A stretch of 64,000 nucleotides of DNA from Glaesserella parasuis (lineage in GTDB: Bacteria > Pseudomonadota > Gammaproteobacteria > Enterobacterales > Pasteurellaceae): the NCBI RefSeq assembly GCF_002015085.1, contig NZ_MUXW01000001.1, positions 101,089-165,088 on the forward strand, read 5' to 3'. A model generated the notes under the pieces. That model searched no databases. It was not told where the DNA came from and saw only the letters and a program-made list of their open reading frames with translations. Positions 1 to 9,895 of the stretch are shown in pieces. Numbering within the stretch: position 1 is the stretch's first letter; every line of letters begins with the position of its first letter. Made by a program: the position numbers and the translations under genes.

Positions 1-1143
1 AGAAACTGCACCGATAAGAAAATCATCAGAACCTTTAGGATGAACGTCAGGACTGTCACCAACACTTTGTGTTGATTTAAAACCATTGCTAACAGAACTT
101 TCTTCTGTTGTTACAGAATAGGATTGTCTCGCTCCTTCTATACCCCCATTCGTTTGTGCTTTCGAACCATAACCTAACGCCACGCCACCACCAACAAGAA
201 CAATTGAATTGTTACCAAGTGCGGTTGCTCTCTTTACTAGGTTGGTAGTTGCCTGTTCACCCACAGCGACAGAACCTATGCCATATGCAGTAGCTTTATA
301 GCCTAAAGATGCCGCATGACTGCCCGCTACAGAACTGCCACCGACAGCCACACCATATTCGCCATTTGAAGTACTTTTCGCACCGATTGCTACACCTTCT
401 GTATGGGTTGCTTGTGAGACTGGACCGACTACAACTGATCCAGTTCCAACTGCCTTTGATTTTCCACCAATTGCAATGGCAGCATTTCCTGTTGCCGTGG
501 TGTTAATATACTGACTACCTCCTGAAGCCTGATATTCAGTCTCATTTAAATCATCGTTACCGATTGATATGGAGCCACGCCCCTCCGCGATGGTATCTCC
601 CCCGATAGCAATAGATTGTGCCCCTCTTGCTCTAGCTTTTGGACCTATTGCAACTGTTTGAGTATGTTCCGCATTGGCTTCTCTGCCTAAGGAGACAGAT
701 TGTAATGCTGCATTTGCACTATAACCGATTGATATGGAGTATTCCCCTCTCGCATTGGTACTTTTCCCGATAGCAACAGATTGTACCCCTTCTGCTACAG
801 AATCTTGACCTACTACAATTGTTTCAACCGCTCTCGCATTGCTTCCTGCGCCTAAGGCGATAGATTTGAATGGTATTGCTTTTGCATTATAACCTATCGC
901 AACAGCAGTCCTACCACTAGCGTCTGAGTGCTCACCAATAGTAATAGAACCAGACCCAGCCCAACTACTTCGACCAATACCAATAGAAGCATCGTCACTT
1001 CCTTGATTCCCTGGAGTAGAACCATTTTGAAACCATCCTTCTGCTGAACCTACTGGACTAAAAAATATACTTAGTAATACTAGACTTAAAAGATTTAATT
1101 TAAATTTATCTTGCTGTTTATCTAAAAATAATGTGAGGTGCAT
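1..1143 (-). CDS. Trimeric autotransporter adhesin, YadA-like head (5' part, 3' end outside window)
   Basis: Reading the minus strand from ATG 1143 gives an unbroken frame to the window edge. Residues 1-35 are a long signal peptide: a polar N-region with DKQQDKFK, a hydrophobic stretch, then a likely cut after GSA. The rest is a run of 14-15-residue head repeats of the type SxAIG..A.A.G (SIAIG, SVAIG, SVSLG, AVAIG), which is the left-handed beta-roll of YadA/Hia-type trimeric adhesins. The stalk and membrane anchor must lie beyond position 1. A stop four codons upstream supports this start, and an AAGAG ribosome-binding site lies just before it. Expected location is the outer-membrane surface, with a role in binding host matrix or cells (family knowledge). 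A homopolymer upstream may switch expression. Confidence 0.9.
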   Translation of the reverse strand, partial: MHLTLFLDKQQDKFKLNLLSLVLLSIFFSPVGSAEGWFQNGSTPGNQGSDDASIGIGRSSWAGSGSITIGEHSDASGRTAVAIGYNAKAIPFKSIALGAGSNARAVETIVVGQDSVAEGVQSVAIGKSTNARGEYSISIGYSANAALQSVSLGREANAEHTQTVAIGPKARARGAQSIAIGGDTIAEGRGSISIGNDDLNETEYQASGGSQYINTTATGNAAIAIGGKSKAVGTGSVVVGPVSQATHTEGVAIGAKSTSNGEYGVAVGGSSVAGSHAASLGYKATAYGIGSVAVGEQATTNLVKRATALGNNSIVLVGGGVALGYGSKAQTNGGIEGARQSYSVTTEESSVSNGFKSTQSVGDSPDVHPKGSDDFLIGAVS

Positions 1144-1202
1144 AGTTGAGCTCTTTTATACGTGTTAAGCGGGGGAATCTCGAAAATACCTGTCCCCACG
1201 CC

Positions 1203-1218
1203 ATTGTAAAAAAAAAAA
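1203..1218 (-). promoter_or_regulatory. Homopolymer tract of 11 A/T with adjacent -10-like box, upstream of the adhesin
   Basis: On the minus strand a run of eleven T (1208-1218) runs directly into TACAAT (1203-1208), a five-of-six match to TATAAT, about 60 bp before the adhesin ATG. Tract-length change would alter the spacing between this -10 box and upstream promoter elements. No clear -35 hexamer was found at 16-18 bp with the present length. Confidence 0.45.
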
Positions 1219-1288
1219 CAACAGGTTACATAAAACAAAGAATAAAATAACAAGCATTTTTCAACTTTTATTTTCAATTATCAAAAAA

Positions 1289-1486
1289 GTTAGAAATAAT
1301 AGGCGGAAATCTGATGAAAGCGGTGATTTAGATAGGATATTTTACACCGCATCAAAAGATACAGGATTACCACGAGAGAGTTTATACAAAACTTTATCAG
1401 GTGCAAGCAAACCACGTTTTGACACCATTGCAAAAATATCATCTGCGTTGGGTTTAAACATTGCGTTTGTTCCAAGAACTTTGTGA
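1289..1486 (+). pseudogene. Remnant of a HigA/COG3636-type antitoxin
   Basis: The plus-strand frame ending at TGA 1484 reads SGDLDRIFYTASKDTGLPRE, then SLYKTLSGASKPRFDTIAK and a short tail. This is the helix-turn-helix core of the short addiction-module antidote family: K.TGL.RE.LYK.LSG...P.F.T..K. There is no start codon with a ribosome-binding site, the usual N-terminal half and part of the middle are missing, and no toxin gene is adjacent. It is best read as a deletion remnant. Confidence 0.5.
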
Positions 1487-1496
1487 TTCTTATTTG

Positions 1497-1515
1497 GGGC
1501 AAATGACATTTGCCC
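1497..1515. repeat. 19-bp palindrome GGGCAAATG-A-CATTTGCCC
   Basis: The two 9-bp arms are perfect inverted repeats around one base, 14 bp beyond the infB stop. No T-run follows on either strand, so it is a poor intrinsic terminator. A near copy (17 of 19 bases) lies at 57976-57994 beside insertion-sequence debris. Confidence 0.5.
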
Positions 1516-1528
1516 TAATATCAATAGA

Positions 1529-4144
1529 TTAAATCGAACGTTTAATCTCAACCACTTCGAATACCTCGATTTGGTCGCCGACTTTTACATCATTGTAGTT
1601 TTTCACGCCGATACCACATTCCATACCGTTACGGACTTCTGAAACGTCGTCTTTGAAACGACGGAGAGATTCTAACTCGCCTTCAAAAATTACTACGTTA
1701 TCACGTAATACACGGATTGGGTTGTTACGTTTGACGATACCTTCAGTGACCATACAACCTGCAATTGCACCAAATTTCGGGTGACGGAAGACATCACGCA
1801 CTTCTGCCAAGCCGATGATTTCTTGTTTAAATTCAGGTTGTAACATACCGCTCATTGCTGCTTTGATTTCGTTTAATAGCTCATAAATGATTGAATAATA
1901 ACGTAAATCAATGTTTTCGCTTTCGATAATGCGACGTGCTGAGGCATCTGCACGGACGTTAAAGCCAAGTACAATAGCGTTAGACGCTGCCGCTAAGGTT
2001 GCATCGGTTTCCGTAATACCACCTACGCCAGAGCCAACTACTTTCACTTTTACTTCTGCCGTTGAAAGCTCGTGTAAAGATTGAACAATCGCTTCTACAG
2101 AGCCTTGTACGTCTGCTTTCACAATCACGTTCAATTCTGCAACATCGCCTTCCGCCATATTGCTAAACATATTTTCAAGTTTCGCTTTTTGTTGGCGAGC
2201 CAATTTCACATCACGGAATTTACCTTGACGGTATAACGCCACTTCACGCGCTTTTTTCTCATCACGCACCACTGTCGCTTCATCACCTGCGGCTGGTACG
2301 CCTGAAAGTCCTAATACTTCCACAGGAATTGATGGGCCTGCTGATTCAATGTCTTTACCATTTTCATCACGCATTGCACGAACACGGCCATATTCAAAGC
2401 CACAAAGTACGATGTCGCCTTTGTTTAACGTACCTGATTGAACAAGGATAGTTGCAACTGGACCACGACCTTTATCGAGGTAAGATTCGATAACCACACC
2501 GCTTGCCATACCCTCTTTCACTGCACTTAATTCTAATACTTCCGATTGAAGAAGAATGGCTTCAAGTAAGTCGTCAATCCCCATTCCTTTTTTCGCTGAA
2601 ACAGGAACAAATTGAACATCACCACCGAATTTCTCAGAAATCACTTCGTGTTGTAATAACTCTTGCTCTACACGCTCTAGGTTTGCTTCTGGTTTATCAA
2701 TTTTGTTTACCGCAACCACAATCGGCGCACCAGCTGCTTTCGCGTGTTGGATTGCTTCAATGGTTTGTGGCATTACGCCATCGTCAGCTGCTACTACAAG
2801 AACAACGATATCCGTTGCTTTCGCACCACGCGCACGCATTGAGGTAAATGCCGCGTGTCCTGGTGTATCTAAGAAGGTAATCATCTTACCGTCGTCGGTT
2901 TCAACGTGATATGCACCGATATGCTGAGTAATACCGCCAGCTTCACCTGCTGCTACTTTCGCTTTACGGATATAGTCTAATAATGAGGTTTTACCGTGGT
3001 CAACGTGTCCCATAATGGTCACAACTGGCGCTCGGGTTACTTTTTCTGCGTGTAAGTCACGATCTTCTAAGATCGCTTCTTCTAACTCATTTTCTTTACG
3101 CAGAATCACTTTGTGTCCTATTTCCTCTGCAACAAGCTGTGCAGTTTCTTGGTCAATCACTTGGTTAATGGTCACCATTTCGCCCATTTTCATCATTGTT
3201 TTGATAATTTCGGTCGCTTTTACTGCCATTTTGTTCGCAAGTTCTGCCACAGTAATAGTTTCACCGATCACCACATCACGCGTAACTGCTTGAGCTGGTT
3301 TAGTGAAGGCTTGTTGTAATGCACTGCCTTTCTTCGCGTGTTTACCCTTGCCTTTGGTATCTTTTTGGTTACGGCGGTCAGATTGACGTTCATTTTTACT
3401 GCCGTTTTCATCATCACGTCCGCCTTTTTTGGTTTTCGCTACACCGCCTTTGCCACGTCCACGATTGCCTTCACTACGACGCTCAGAATCACGTTCTGCT
3501 TCTAACGCATATTTAGAAGTAAAGCGGTCATCTTCATAGTCTTCACCATTTTCAATCGCTTCTTCACGGGCAATTTCTGCTAAACGACGAGTATTTTCTG
3601 CTAAACGACGAGCATTTTCTGCTGCACGTTTTGCGTCCATTTCCGCTTTTTGGCGAGCCACTTCTTCTTGCTTACGACGCAATTCAGCTTCTTCTTTACG
3701 TTTTGCCTCTTTTTCAGGATCAACCGCTTTTTCTTGTTTTGGTTGAGCTTCTGCTTTTGGTTGCGCTGGTTTTGGTTGTTTATTTGGCATTACAGGCACT
3801 TGATGTACCGCTTTTTTTGCTTCTTCGGCTTTTGCTGCTTCTGCTTTTTTAGCCTCTTCTTTCGCTTTGGCTTCCGCTTCAGCTTTTTCTTTCGCTGCTT
3901 TTTCTGCTGCTTTTTCTGCTGCTTCTTTTTCTGCTTTCGCTTTAGCTTCCGCTTCTTGTTTCGCTTTCAGTGCTTCTTCTTGGGCTTTTTTAGCTGCTTC
4001 AGTATCTACTTTGCGAGATTTACGCACTTCCACTTGCACTTCTTTTGCCTTACCGCCTGCAGTCGTACCGCTCACGGTTGTTTTAGTACGACGCTGTAAA
4101 CTTAATTTCTTCGGTGCGTCTGTTTTGATTTCATTTTCACTCAT
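1529..4144 (-). CDS. infB: Translation initiation factor IF-2
   Basis: This 871-residue GTPase places initiator tRNA on the 30S subunit and promotes 50S joining. The N-terminal ~50 residues match the IF2 N-terminal domain ([15 protein letters not shown]). Residues ~45-290 are a charged Ala/Lys/Glu/Arg-rich linker. The G domain starts near 375, with G1 GHVDHGKT (~380), DTPGH (~427) and NKID (~480). Domains II, III and C2 follow. It is slightly longer than the roughly 830-850 residues usual in the family because of the linker. It is the last gene of the rimP-nusA-infB operon, 17 bp after nusA. Long plus-strand frames over the linker are shadows of its repetitive codons. Confidence 0.98.
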   Translation of the reverse strand: MSENEIKTDAPKKLSLQRRTKTTVSGTTAGGKAKEVQVEVRKSRKVDTEAAKKAQEEALKAKQEAEAKAKAEKEAAEKAAEKAAKEKAEAEAKAKEEAKKAEAAKAEEAKKAVHQVPVMPNKQPKPAQPKAEAQPKQEKAVDPEKEAKRKEEAELRRKQEEVARQKAEMDAKRAAENARRLAENTRRLAEIAREEAIENGEDYEDDRFTSKYALEAERDSERRSEGNRGRGKGGVAKTKKGGRDDENGSKNERQSDRRNQKDTKGKGKHAKKGSALQQAFTKPAQAVTRDVVIGETITVAELANKMAVKATEIIKTMMKMGEMVTINQVIDQETAQLVAEEIGHKVILRKENELEEAILEDRDLHAEKVTRAPVVTIMGHVDHGKTSLLDYIRKAKVAAGEAGGITQHIGAYHVETDDGKMITFLDTPGHAAFTSMRARGAKATDIVVLVVAADDGVMPQTIEAIQHAKAAGAPIVVAVNKIDKPEANLERVEQELLQHEVISEKFGGDVQFVPVSAKKGMGIDDLLEAILLQSEVLELSAVKEGMASGVVIESYLDKGRGPVATILVQSGTLNKGDIVLCGFEYGRVRAMRDENGKDIESAGPSIPVEVLGLSGVPAAGDEATVVRDEKKAREVALYRQGKFRDVKLARQQKAKLENMFSNMAEGDVAELNVIVKADVQGSVEAIVQSLHELSTAEVKVKVVGSGVGGITETDATLAAASNAIVLGFNVRADASARRIIESENIDLRYYSIIYELLNEIKAAMSGMLQPEFKQEIIGLAEVRDVFRHPKFGAIAGCMVTEGIVKRNNPIRVLRDNVVIFEGELESLRRFKDDVSEVRNGMECGIGVKNYNDVKVGDQIEVFEVVEIKRSI

Positions 4145-4161
4145 TCTTTCTCTCCCTGTTT

Positions 4162-5694
4162 TTAGCTAAACCAGCAAATTTGACGTGCAGCCATAATTAA
4201 TTCTGCGACTTTTTCTGCGGTTAATTCTTCAATATCAGCTAAATCATCAACACCTTGCTCTGCAAGGTCTTCAAGAGTGGTAATCTGTTTTTCTGCTAAT
4301 TTAAAGGCGATATGGCGATCCATACCTTCAAGATTTAACAATTTATCTTCAATATGTGCCTGTTTTAATGCTTCTTCTTCCGCTAACGCTTTAGCTGTGA
4401 TCGCATTTTTAGCACGCGCTTGAAGTTCTTCAACTAGATCTTCATCTTCTAAGCCATCAATTGCTGTCAGTTCCTTAACTGGTACATAAGCAATTTCTTC
4501 TAATGAGGTAAAGCCTTCTTCAATTAAAAGATGAGCAAATTCTTCATCAATTTCTAAAGCGTCCATAAAGAGATTAATCACTTTATTGTCTTCTGCTTGA
4601 TGTTTTTTTTCTAACTCATCGGTTGTCATCACATTTAATGTCCAACCTGTTAATTGGGTGGCTAAACGTACATTTTGACCATTACGACCGATAGCTTGTG
4701 CAAGCGCGTTTGCTTCAACAGCAATATCCATTGAGTGATTGTCTTCATCAACAACGATTGAGCTAACATCAGCAGGTGCCATTGCGTTAATCAAAAATTG
4801 TGCTGGGTTGTCGTCCCACAACACGATATCTACACGCTCACCGCCAAGTTCGTTAGTAATTGCCTGTACACGCGCACCACGCATACCGACGCAAGCACCT
4901 ACTGGATCGATACGTTTATCATTGCTTTTCACGGCAATTTTGGCGCGAGAACCTGGATCACGAGAAGCCCCTTTGATTTGAATCACTTCTTCACCGATTT
5001 CAGGTACTTCAAGTTTGAATAACTCTTGTAACATCACTGGTTTTGCACGAGTAACGAATAGTTGAGGACCTTTTGACTCAGGCTTAATTGCATAAAGTAC
5101 ACCACGCACTCGGTCACCTGGACGGAAGTTTTCACGCGGTAACATATCTTCACGCATAATCACCGCTTCAGCTTTAGTGGTATCGTCCTTTTTACCTGCA
5201 AGCTCAAGAATAATACTTTCACGACTTACTTTTTTTACAGTACCGATAACAATTTTGCCTTCTTCTGAACGGAATTGTTCAATCACTTTGTTACGTTCCG
5301 CTTCACGAATTTTCGTGGTGATCACTTGGCGAGCGGTTTGCATTGTTATACGGTCGAATGCGATAGACTCAATCTCATCTTCAACATAGTCACCTAATTG
5401 AATGTTCGGGTCTTCAAATTGAGCCGCTTCTAAGGTAATTTCACGTGTGTGGTAGTGCACTTTTTCAACCACTAACCAACGACGGTAGGTGGTAAATTCA
5501 CCGGTTTTACGATCAATCACAACACGCACATCGATATCAATGCCGTTGCCCGTTTTACGATCTTCACGTTCTGCAGCCGCTTTCTTTTTCGTTGAAATGG
5601 CTAATGCTGTTTCAAGTGCCTCAAAAATGGCATCTTTTGGTAATAATTTTTCATTGGATACCGCTTCTGCGGCTAATAAAATCTCTTTACTCAT
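4162..5694 (-). CDS. nusA: Transcription elongation/termination factor NusA
   Basis: 510 residues. The N-terminal RNA-polymerase-binding domain (~1-125) starts [16 protein letters not shown]. An S1 domain follows at ~135-200, then two KH domains (~230-345, with the [14 protein letters not shown] and [12 protein letters not shown] signatures). Two acidic C-terminal repeat units run from ~365 to the end, which closes with AARQICWF as in gammaproteobacterial NusA. It controls pausing, intrinsic termination and antitermination. It lies between rimP and infB with a 14-bp gap to rimP, in the conserved order. Confidence 0.98.
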   Translation of the reverse strand: MSKEILLAAEAVSNEKLLPKDAIFEALETALAISTKKKAAAEREDRKTGNGIDIDVRVVIDRKTGEFTTYRRWLVVEKVHYHTREITLEAAQFEDPNIQLGDYVEDEIESIAFDRITMQTARQVITTKIREAERNKVIEQFRSEEGKIVIGTVKKVSRESIILELAGKKDDTTKAEAVIMREDMLPRENFRPGDRVRGVLYAIKPESKGPQLFVTRAKPVMLQELFKLEVPEIGEEVIQIKGASRDPGSRAKIAVKSNDKRIDPVGACVGMRGARVQAITNELGGERVDIVLWDDNPAQFLINAMAPADVSSIVVDEDNHSMDIAVEANALAQAIGRNGQNVRLATQLTGWTLNVMTTDELEKKHQAEDNKVINLFMDALEIDEEFAHLLIEEGFTSLEEIAYVPVKELTAIDGLEDEDLVEELQARAKNAITAKALAEEEALKQAHIEDKLLNLEGMDRHIAFKLAEKQITTLEDLAEQGVDDLADIEELTAEKVAELIMAARQICWFS

Positions 5695-5708
5695 TGGTTT
5701 TGATTTCC

Positions 5709-6170
5709 TTAGAAATTAAAAACGGGGATTAAATTTGCTTTTTGAATGTTGCCAAAGACAAAAGCCTGTAAATTACCATCAACTTTTAAGGTAATTAAAT
5801 CACCTTCAACACTCACTAATTTACCTTGCCATTTACGGCGATCTAACATTGGAATGCGTAAATGAACAACAATTTCACGCCCAACAAAGCGTTGATAGTG
5901 GGCTAATGTAAATAATGGACGATCTAACCCAGGGGAAGATACTTCTAGGTTATATTTATCCGCAATCGGATCTTCCACATCAAAAATCGCACTCACTTGA
6001 CGGCTAACATCGCTACAATCATCAATCGTAACACCGCCTTCTTTATCAATATATAAGCGTACAGTTGAAAAACGACCTGCACGTTGGCACTCAACGCCGA
6101 CAAGTTCAAATCCCATTGCATCAATGGGATCGGCGACAAGCTCTTGTAATTTTTGTTCTAATGTTGCCAA
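5709..6170 (-). CDS. rimP: Ribosome maturation factor RimP
   Basis: The protein is the two-domain RimP/YhbC family needed for 30S maturation, with the markers [23 protein letters not shown] and [10 protein letters not shown] chose the TTG at 6170 (MATLEQKL, 153 residues). A strong GGAGG sits five bases before it, and known RimP proteins begin at this point with about 150 residues. An in-frame ATG at 6182 would make a 157-residue form, but that ATG overlaps the ribosome-binding site itself. It is the first protein gene after tRNA-fMet, as in the E. coli metY-rimP-nusA-infB operon. Confidence 0.95.
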   Translation of the reverse strand: MATLEQKLQELVADPIDAMGFELVGVECQRAGRFSTVRLYIDKEGGVTIDDCSDVSRQVSAIFDVEDPIADKYNLEVSSPGLDRPLFTLAHYQRFVGREIVVHLRIPMLDRRKWQGKLVSVEGDLITLKVDGNLQAFVFGNIQKANLIPVFNF

Positions 6171-6193
6171 GGAAACCTCCATTTGACAGATAT

Positions 6194-6216
6194 AAAAAAA
6201 GGACTTGAAAAAGTCC
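6194..6216 (-). terminator. Intrinsic terminator or attenuator before rimP
   Basis: On the minus strand a GGACTT/AAGTCC stem with a four-base loop (6201-6216) is followed by seven T (6194-6200). It lies between tRNA-fMet and rimP, so it should reduce read-through from the tRNA promoter into the operon. Confidence 0.7.
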
Positions 6217-6247
6217 CTTTAACACAACAAAGCTGACTATGTAGCCA

Positions 6248-6280
6248 CAAAAAAGCCTCAAACTACAACAGTTGAGGCTT
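6248..6280 (-). terminator. Intrinsic terminator after tRNA-fMet
   Basis: On the minus strand AAGCCTCAA and TTGAGGCTT form a 9-bp stem followed by a T-run (6248-6254). It is about 90 bp past the tRNA 3' end. An uptake-sequence word, CAAGCGGTT, lies just upstream at 6281-6289. Confidence 0.8.
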
Positions 6281-6371
6281 CAAGCGGTTTGTTTTATCTA
6301 ACATTTTACAATTTCAAATGCCTAGATAGAACAAAACTCATCGTCTTAACCAAAACGATGAGCCTTAAAAC

Positions 6372-6448
<77 letters not shown>

Positions 6449-6540
6449 TCTGATGTGGTGTATTATAGGGGATAAAAAAATCCGTGCAACTCTTTTTTTA
6501 AAAATTAAGAATGAATGCTAGATTTTTAGTCAAAATATGC

Positions 6541-7597
6541 TTTAAGCATTATCTTTCAACAAAAACACCCCTTTATTTTTTATTTCTATATAACAATTTC
6601 TTTGGGATTCATCATAATCTTCTGGGTTAAGGTTAATCATTAATGTTTTCCCTTGCCAAAGTACGGTAATTTCCCAATGGTTTCCCATATAGACAGCCTG
6701 CCTAATTTCACAATATTGAGCTGCAGTTCCATCACTTAACAAGCGGATACTTTCTGGTCGTAATCCGACAAGACAATCCCCATCAGGTACTTGAAAACGT
6801 GCTGCATTTTCAAGGGTAAAAGAAAACTCACCGATATTAATTTGATTGCCTTGTCGTTTTCCTGAAAAAATGGTTGATTCCCCCATAAAATGAGCAACAA
6901 AGAGAGAGTTTGGCTGTAAATAGAGATTTTTAGCCGTATCTTTTTGCATAATGCTACCCTGATCCATCACAATCACTTCATCAGACACTGCAAAAGCTTC
7001 ACTTTGATCGTGAGTAACATAGAGTGAAGTGATATTGAGCCGTTGTTGTAACTCGCGGATTTTTTCTCGCATTGAACGGCGTAAATTCGCATCTAGACTA
7101 CTTAGAGGTTCATCAAATAAGAGAACTTTAGGCTTGAGAATTAATGCTCTTGCTAATGCCACTCGTTGTTGCTGTCCGCCTGAAATTTGATCGACATAGC
7201 GATCTTCAAACCCTGCCAGATCGACTAACTCTAATGCTTCTTTTACTCGCTGTTTTCGCTCTTCTTTGGATACACCCTGCATTTTTAGCCCATATTCCAC
7301 ATTTTCACCAATCGACATATGTGGGAAAAGTGCGTAAGACTGAAATACGATACAAATATCTCGCTGTTGCGTTGCGTTGTGGGTAACATCTTGGCCGTCA
7401 ATAAAAATTTGTCCTGCTGTGGGGCTTTCTAAACCTGCAACTAAACGTAACACAGTGGTTTTGCCACAGCCAGAAGGACCGAGTAACGTGACCATTGTGC
7501 CTTGTTTAATTGAAAAGTTTAAGTTATCTATAACTCTATGTTTACCAAAAGATTTGCTGATATTTTTCAACACGAGAAAATCATTTTTTTGTTCCAT
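6541..7597 (-). CDS. afuC: ABC transporter ATP-binding protein, AfuC/FbpC type
   Basis: This 351-residue ATPase energises the AfuB permease. Walker A is GPSGCGKTT (~43), the signature is [14 protein letters not shown], Walker B is [12 protein letters not shown], and there is a C-terminal TOBE-like regulatory domain ([13 protein letters not shown]). I chose the ATG at 7597 (MEQKNDFL), which follows GGAGAG by five bases; an ATG at 7615 lacks a good ribosome-binding site. The start overlaps the end of afuB by 17 bp, so the two are translationally coupled. The family was first named for iron uptake, but published work on the A. pleuropneumoniae AfuABC system assigned it hexose-phosphate transport. 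Which substrate applies here is not shown by the sequence. Confidence 0.9.
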
Positions 7598-9644
7598 TTT
7601 TCTCTCCAAATTCATCTTTTTGCTTTGAACGGGCTATATGCATGTCGCCAACAAGCCAATCAAATAAGAAAATCATTGCCATCATGACTACAATCAACAT
7701 TGAGCCATAGGCAATCGCCATTCCATATTCCCCATCCTCTACTCGATTTAAAATATATGAGGTTGCGACGCGTGTGTCTGCTGTAACTAAAAAGATGATC
7801 GCACTGACTGTTGTCATTGATCTAACAAAACTCGTAACTAAGGCAGAAAGTAACGCCGGTTTTAAAAGCGGTAAAGCGACAAAGCAGATTGTTTTTAATG
7901 TTCCAGCTTTCAGTGAGAGCGAGGCTTCATCTAAGGCTTTATCTAACTGTCTTAATCCAGCAATAGCCGCCCTCATTCCTACTGGCATATTCCGCATCAC
8001 CATAGACAAAATAATAATAAGCCCTGTTCCTGTCAGGTAAATAGGTTGATGGTTAAAAGCCAGAATATAGGATACCCCAGCCACTGTTCCTGGTACGGCA
8101 AAACAAAGTAACGTCAGAAATTCTAAGGGCTTTTTCCCTTTAAAATCACGGCGAACAGTAATATAAGCAATCAACAAACCAAAAATAGCCGTAATCGGTG
8201 CTGCACTAGCGGCAAAAATAACCGTTTGGATTAAAGATGGCCACGCTCCACTATTAAACCCTTGTCCAAAAAGATTGAGGTAGTTATTGAATGTCAGTGT
8301 GTGGTCTATTCCCCAACTTACGGTGAAGCTACCGTAAAAAATACTACCGTATAGTACGAAGTTAAACAGAACCCAAAAACCTAAAGTGCAAATAATTGCC
8401 CATTTCATACCGCTTGGTAATGCTTGTACATCACCTCGATAAGATTTACCTGATACGGTGATATAAGATCGATTGCCAATCCAGAGATATTGCACCACAA
8501 AAATCGTAAGGGAAAAGAGTAACAAGATCACACCTAAGGTGCTTGCCGAAGCATAATCTAACTGTGAACCAGCAATATAGAAATAGATTTGAGTGGCAAT
8601 AACGTCAAAACTTCCACCTAAAACTAAAGGGGTGCTAAAGTCTGCAAGCGATTGGATCACCACAACTAAAAACGAGTTGGCTAACGCTGGCTTGAGTAAT
8701 GGAAAAATAATATAGAAGAAGGCTTGATAGCGGTTAGATCGTAAAGTATAAGCGGCTTCCTCAACAGATGGGTGAATAGATTTTAATGCACCGTCTAAAA
8801 TCATAAAAGACATTGGGGTCAGTGCGAGGGTATGGGCAATCACTATCCCTGTAAAACCATAAAGCCAGTTATTACTAAAGCCAAGATGATCGACTAAAAA
8901 AGCAGTCACATAGCCCGAACGTCCTAACATAAGGGTGACACCTAAGCCCACAACAAATGGCGGTGTTACAATGGGTAAGATAGAGAAAATTTTACCAATA
9001 AACGCCGTGCGTTTTGCAATCCGTGTGGTATAAAGAGCAAAGGCTAAACCAAACAACGTAGATAAAATCCCAACAGTTGTCGCAACACTTAATGAATTAC
9101 CAATCACTCTTAATACATAAGGCTGTTGTAAGATAGACAACACTTGACTTGGTACAAATTCACTGCCGTCGTAAAACATTGAGATGAAAATTGCCAGTGT
9201 TGGATAGACCATAAAGAAAAAGATCAACAAAATAATGCTAATCAATGAGGCAATAATAAATCTGTCACCCTGCATTATTTTTAATTCAGCAAGGGCATTT
9301 GTCGCTAACGCAATCAACGCAACAATTAAGAAAAAAACCGCATAACCTAAGCTGATTTTTGCTAAAATTGCGGAAAGAAAGATAAAGAGAAACAGCCCAA
9401 CTGCCCCGAATAACTCACATTTACTTCGTAATGTTGAAGGTGTTTTGTTCGGATACAGATAAAGCAGTAGGGGAAAAAACCATATCCAAGTAAGGTTAAT
9501 ATCATTCCACCCCATAGCCTGTTGAAATTCGGCTGAAGTTGCTTCAAACAGTCCATATTGCAATGCTTTTACTGGGAAAAAGCAAAAGCCTAAAAAAGCA
9601 AAAATAACCCAAGTCAATGAATGACGAAAAAAAAATGTTTGCAT
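7581..9644 (-). CDS. afuB: ABC transporter permease with two fused membrane domains, AfuB/FbpB type
   Basis: 687 residues with about 14-16 hydrophobic segments. Two permease halves each carry an EAA-type loop that contacts the ATPase ([20 protein letters not shown] near 290 and [20 protein letters not shown] near 600). The fused two-domain layout is typical of AfuB/FbpB. The N-terminal ~130 residues form additional membrane helices. It is co-transcribed with afuC. No substrate-binding-protein gene precedes it; the closest candidate in the window is at 39698-40738. Confidence 0.9.
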   Translation of the reverse strand: MQTFFFRHSLTWVIFAFLGFCFFPVKALQYGLFEATSAEFQQAMGWNDINLTWIWFFPLLLYLYPNKTPSTLRSKCELFGAVGLFLFIFLSAILAKISLGYAVFFLIVALIALATNALAELKIMQGDRFIIASLISIILLIFFFMVYPTLAIFISMFYDGSEFVPSQVLSILQQPYVLRVIGNSLSVATTVGILSTLFGLAFALYTTRIAKRTAFIGKIFSILPIVTPPFVVGLGVTLMLGRSGYVTAFLVDHLGFSNNWLYGFTGIVIAHTLALTPMSFMILDGALKSIHPSVEEAAYTLRSNRYQAFFYIIFPLLKPALANSFLVVVIQSLADFSTPLVLGGSFDVIATQIYFYIAGSQLDYASASTLGVILLLFSLTIFVVQYLWIGNRSYITVSGKSYRGDVQALPSGMKWAIICTLGFWVLFNFVLYGSIFYGSFTVSWGIDHTLTFNNYLNLFGQGFNSGAWPSLIQTVIFAASAAPITAIFGLLIAYITVRRDFKGKKPLEFLTLLCFAVPGTVAGVSYILAFNHQPIYLTGTGLIIILSMVMRNMPVGMRAAIAGLRQLDKALDEASLSLKAGTLKTICFVALPLLKPALLSALVTSFVRSMTTVSAIIFLVTADTRVATSYILNRVEDGEYGMAIAYGSMLIVVMMAMIFLFDWLVGDMHIARSKQKDEFGEKNGTKK

Positions 9645-9744
9645 AACCCTCTATAACATCTATTCCACAATCTTTCATCATTCTACTATTAAACAAAATG
9701 ATAGAATAGTTAAATTATAATTCAGCGCCAACTAAAGAATAATC

Positions 9745-9774
9745 AACCCGATCTTCAAAAAAAGATCGGGTTTG
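9745..9774. terminator. Hairpin between rdgC and afuB
   Basis: AACCCGATCTT and AAGATCGGGTT form an 11-bp perfect stem with an A-rich loop in the 250-bp gap between rdgC and afuB. The flanking T-runs are short, so it is a probable rather than certain terminator for the minus-strand rdgC transcript. Confidence 0.5.
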
Positions 9775-9895
9775 AGTGTCATACTTTAAGAACGCCCAGC
9801 AAAAAAAGCGAATCGTTCTAAAATAGAACCATTCTAGATCAAAAAATAATCAAGTTTCCAAATAAAAAAATATTGGCTGAGAAATAGTAGACCAG

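Noticed and set aside
1290..1551. Two overlapping minus-strand frames of about 70 codons
   Set aside because: They are opposite the antitoxin remnant and infB end; the plus-strand reading has recognisable family residues and these do not.
3650..4099. 149-codon plus-strand frame rich in Phe/Cys opposite infB
   Set aside because: It is the complement of the repetitive Ala/Lys/Glu linker of IF-2; composition is extreme and it has no ribosome-binding site.
5489..5719. 76-codon frame opposite the nusA start
   Set aside because: Shadow of nusA; no independent support.
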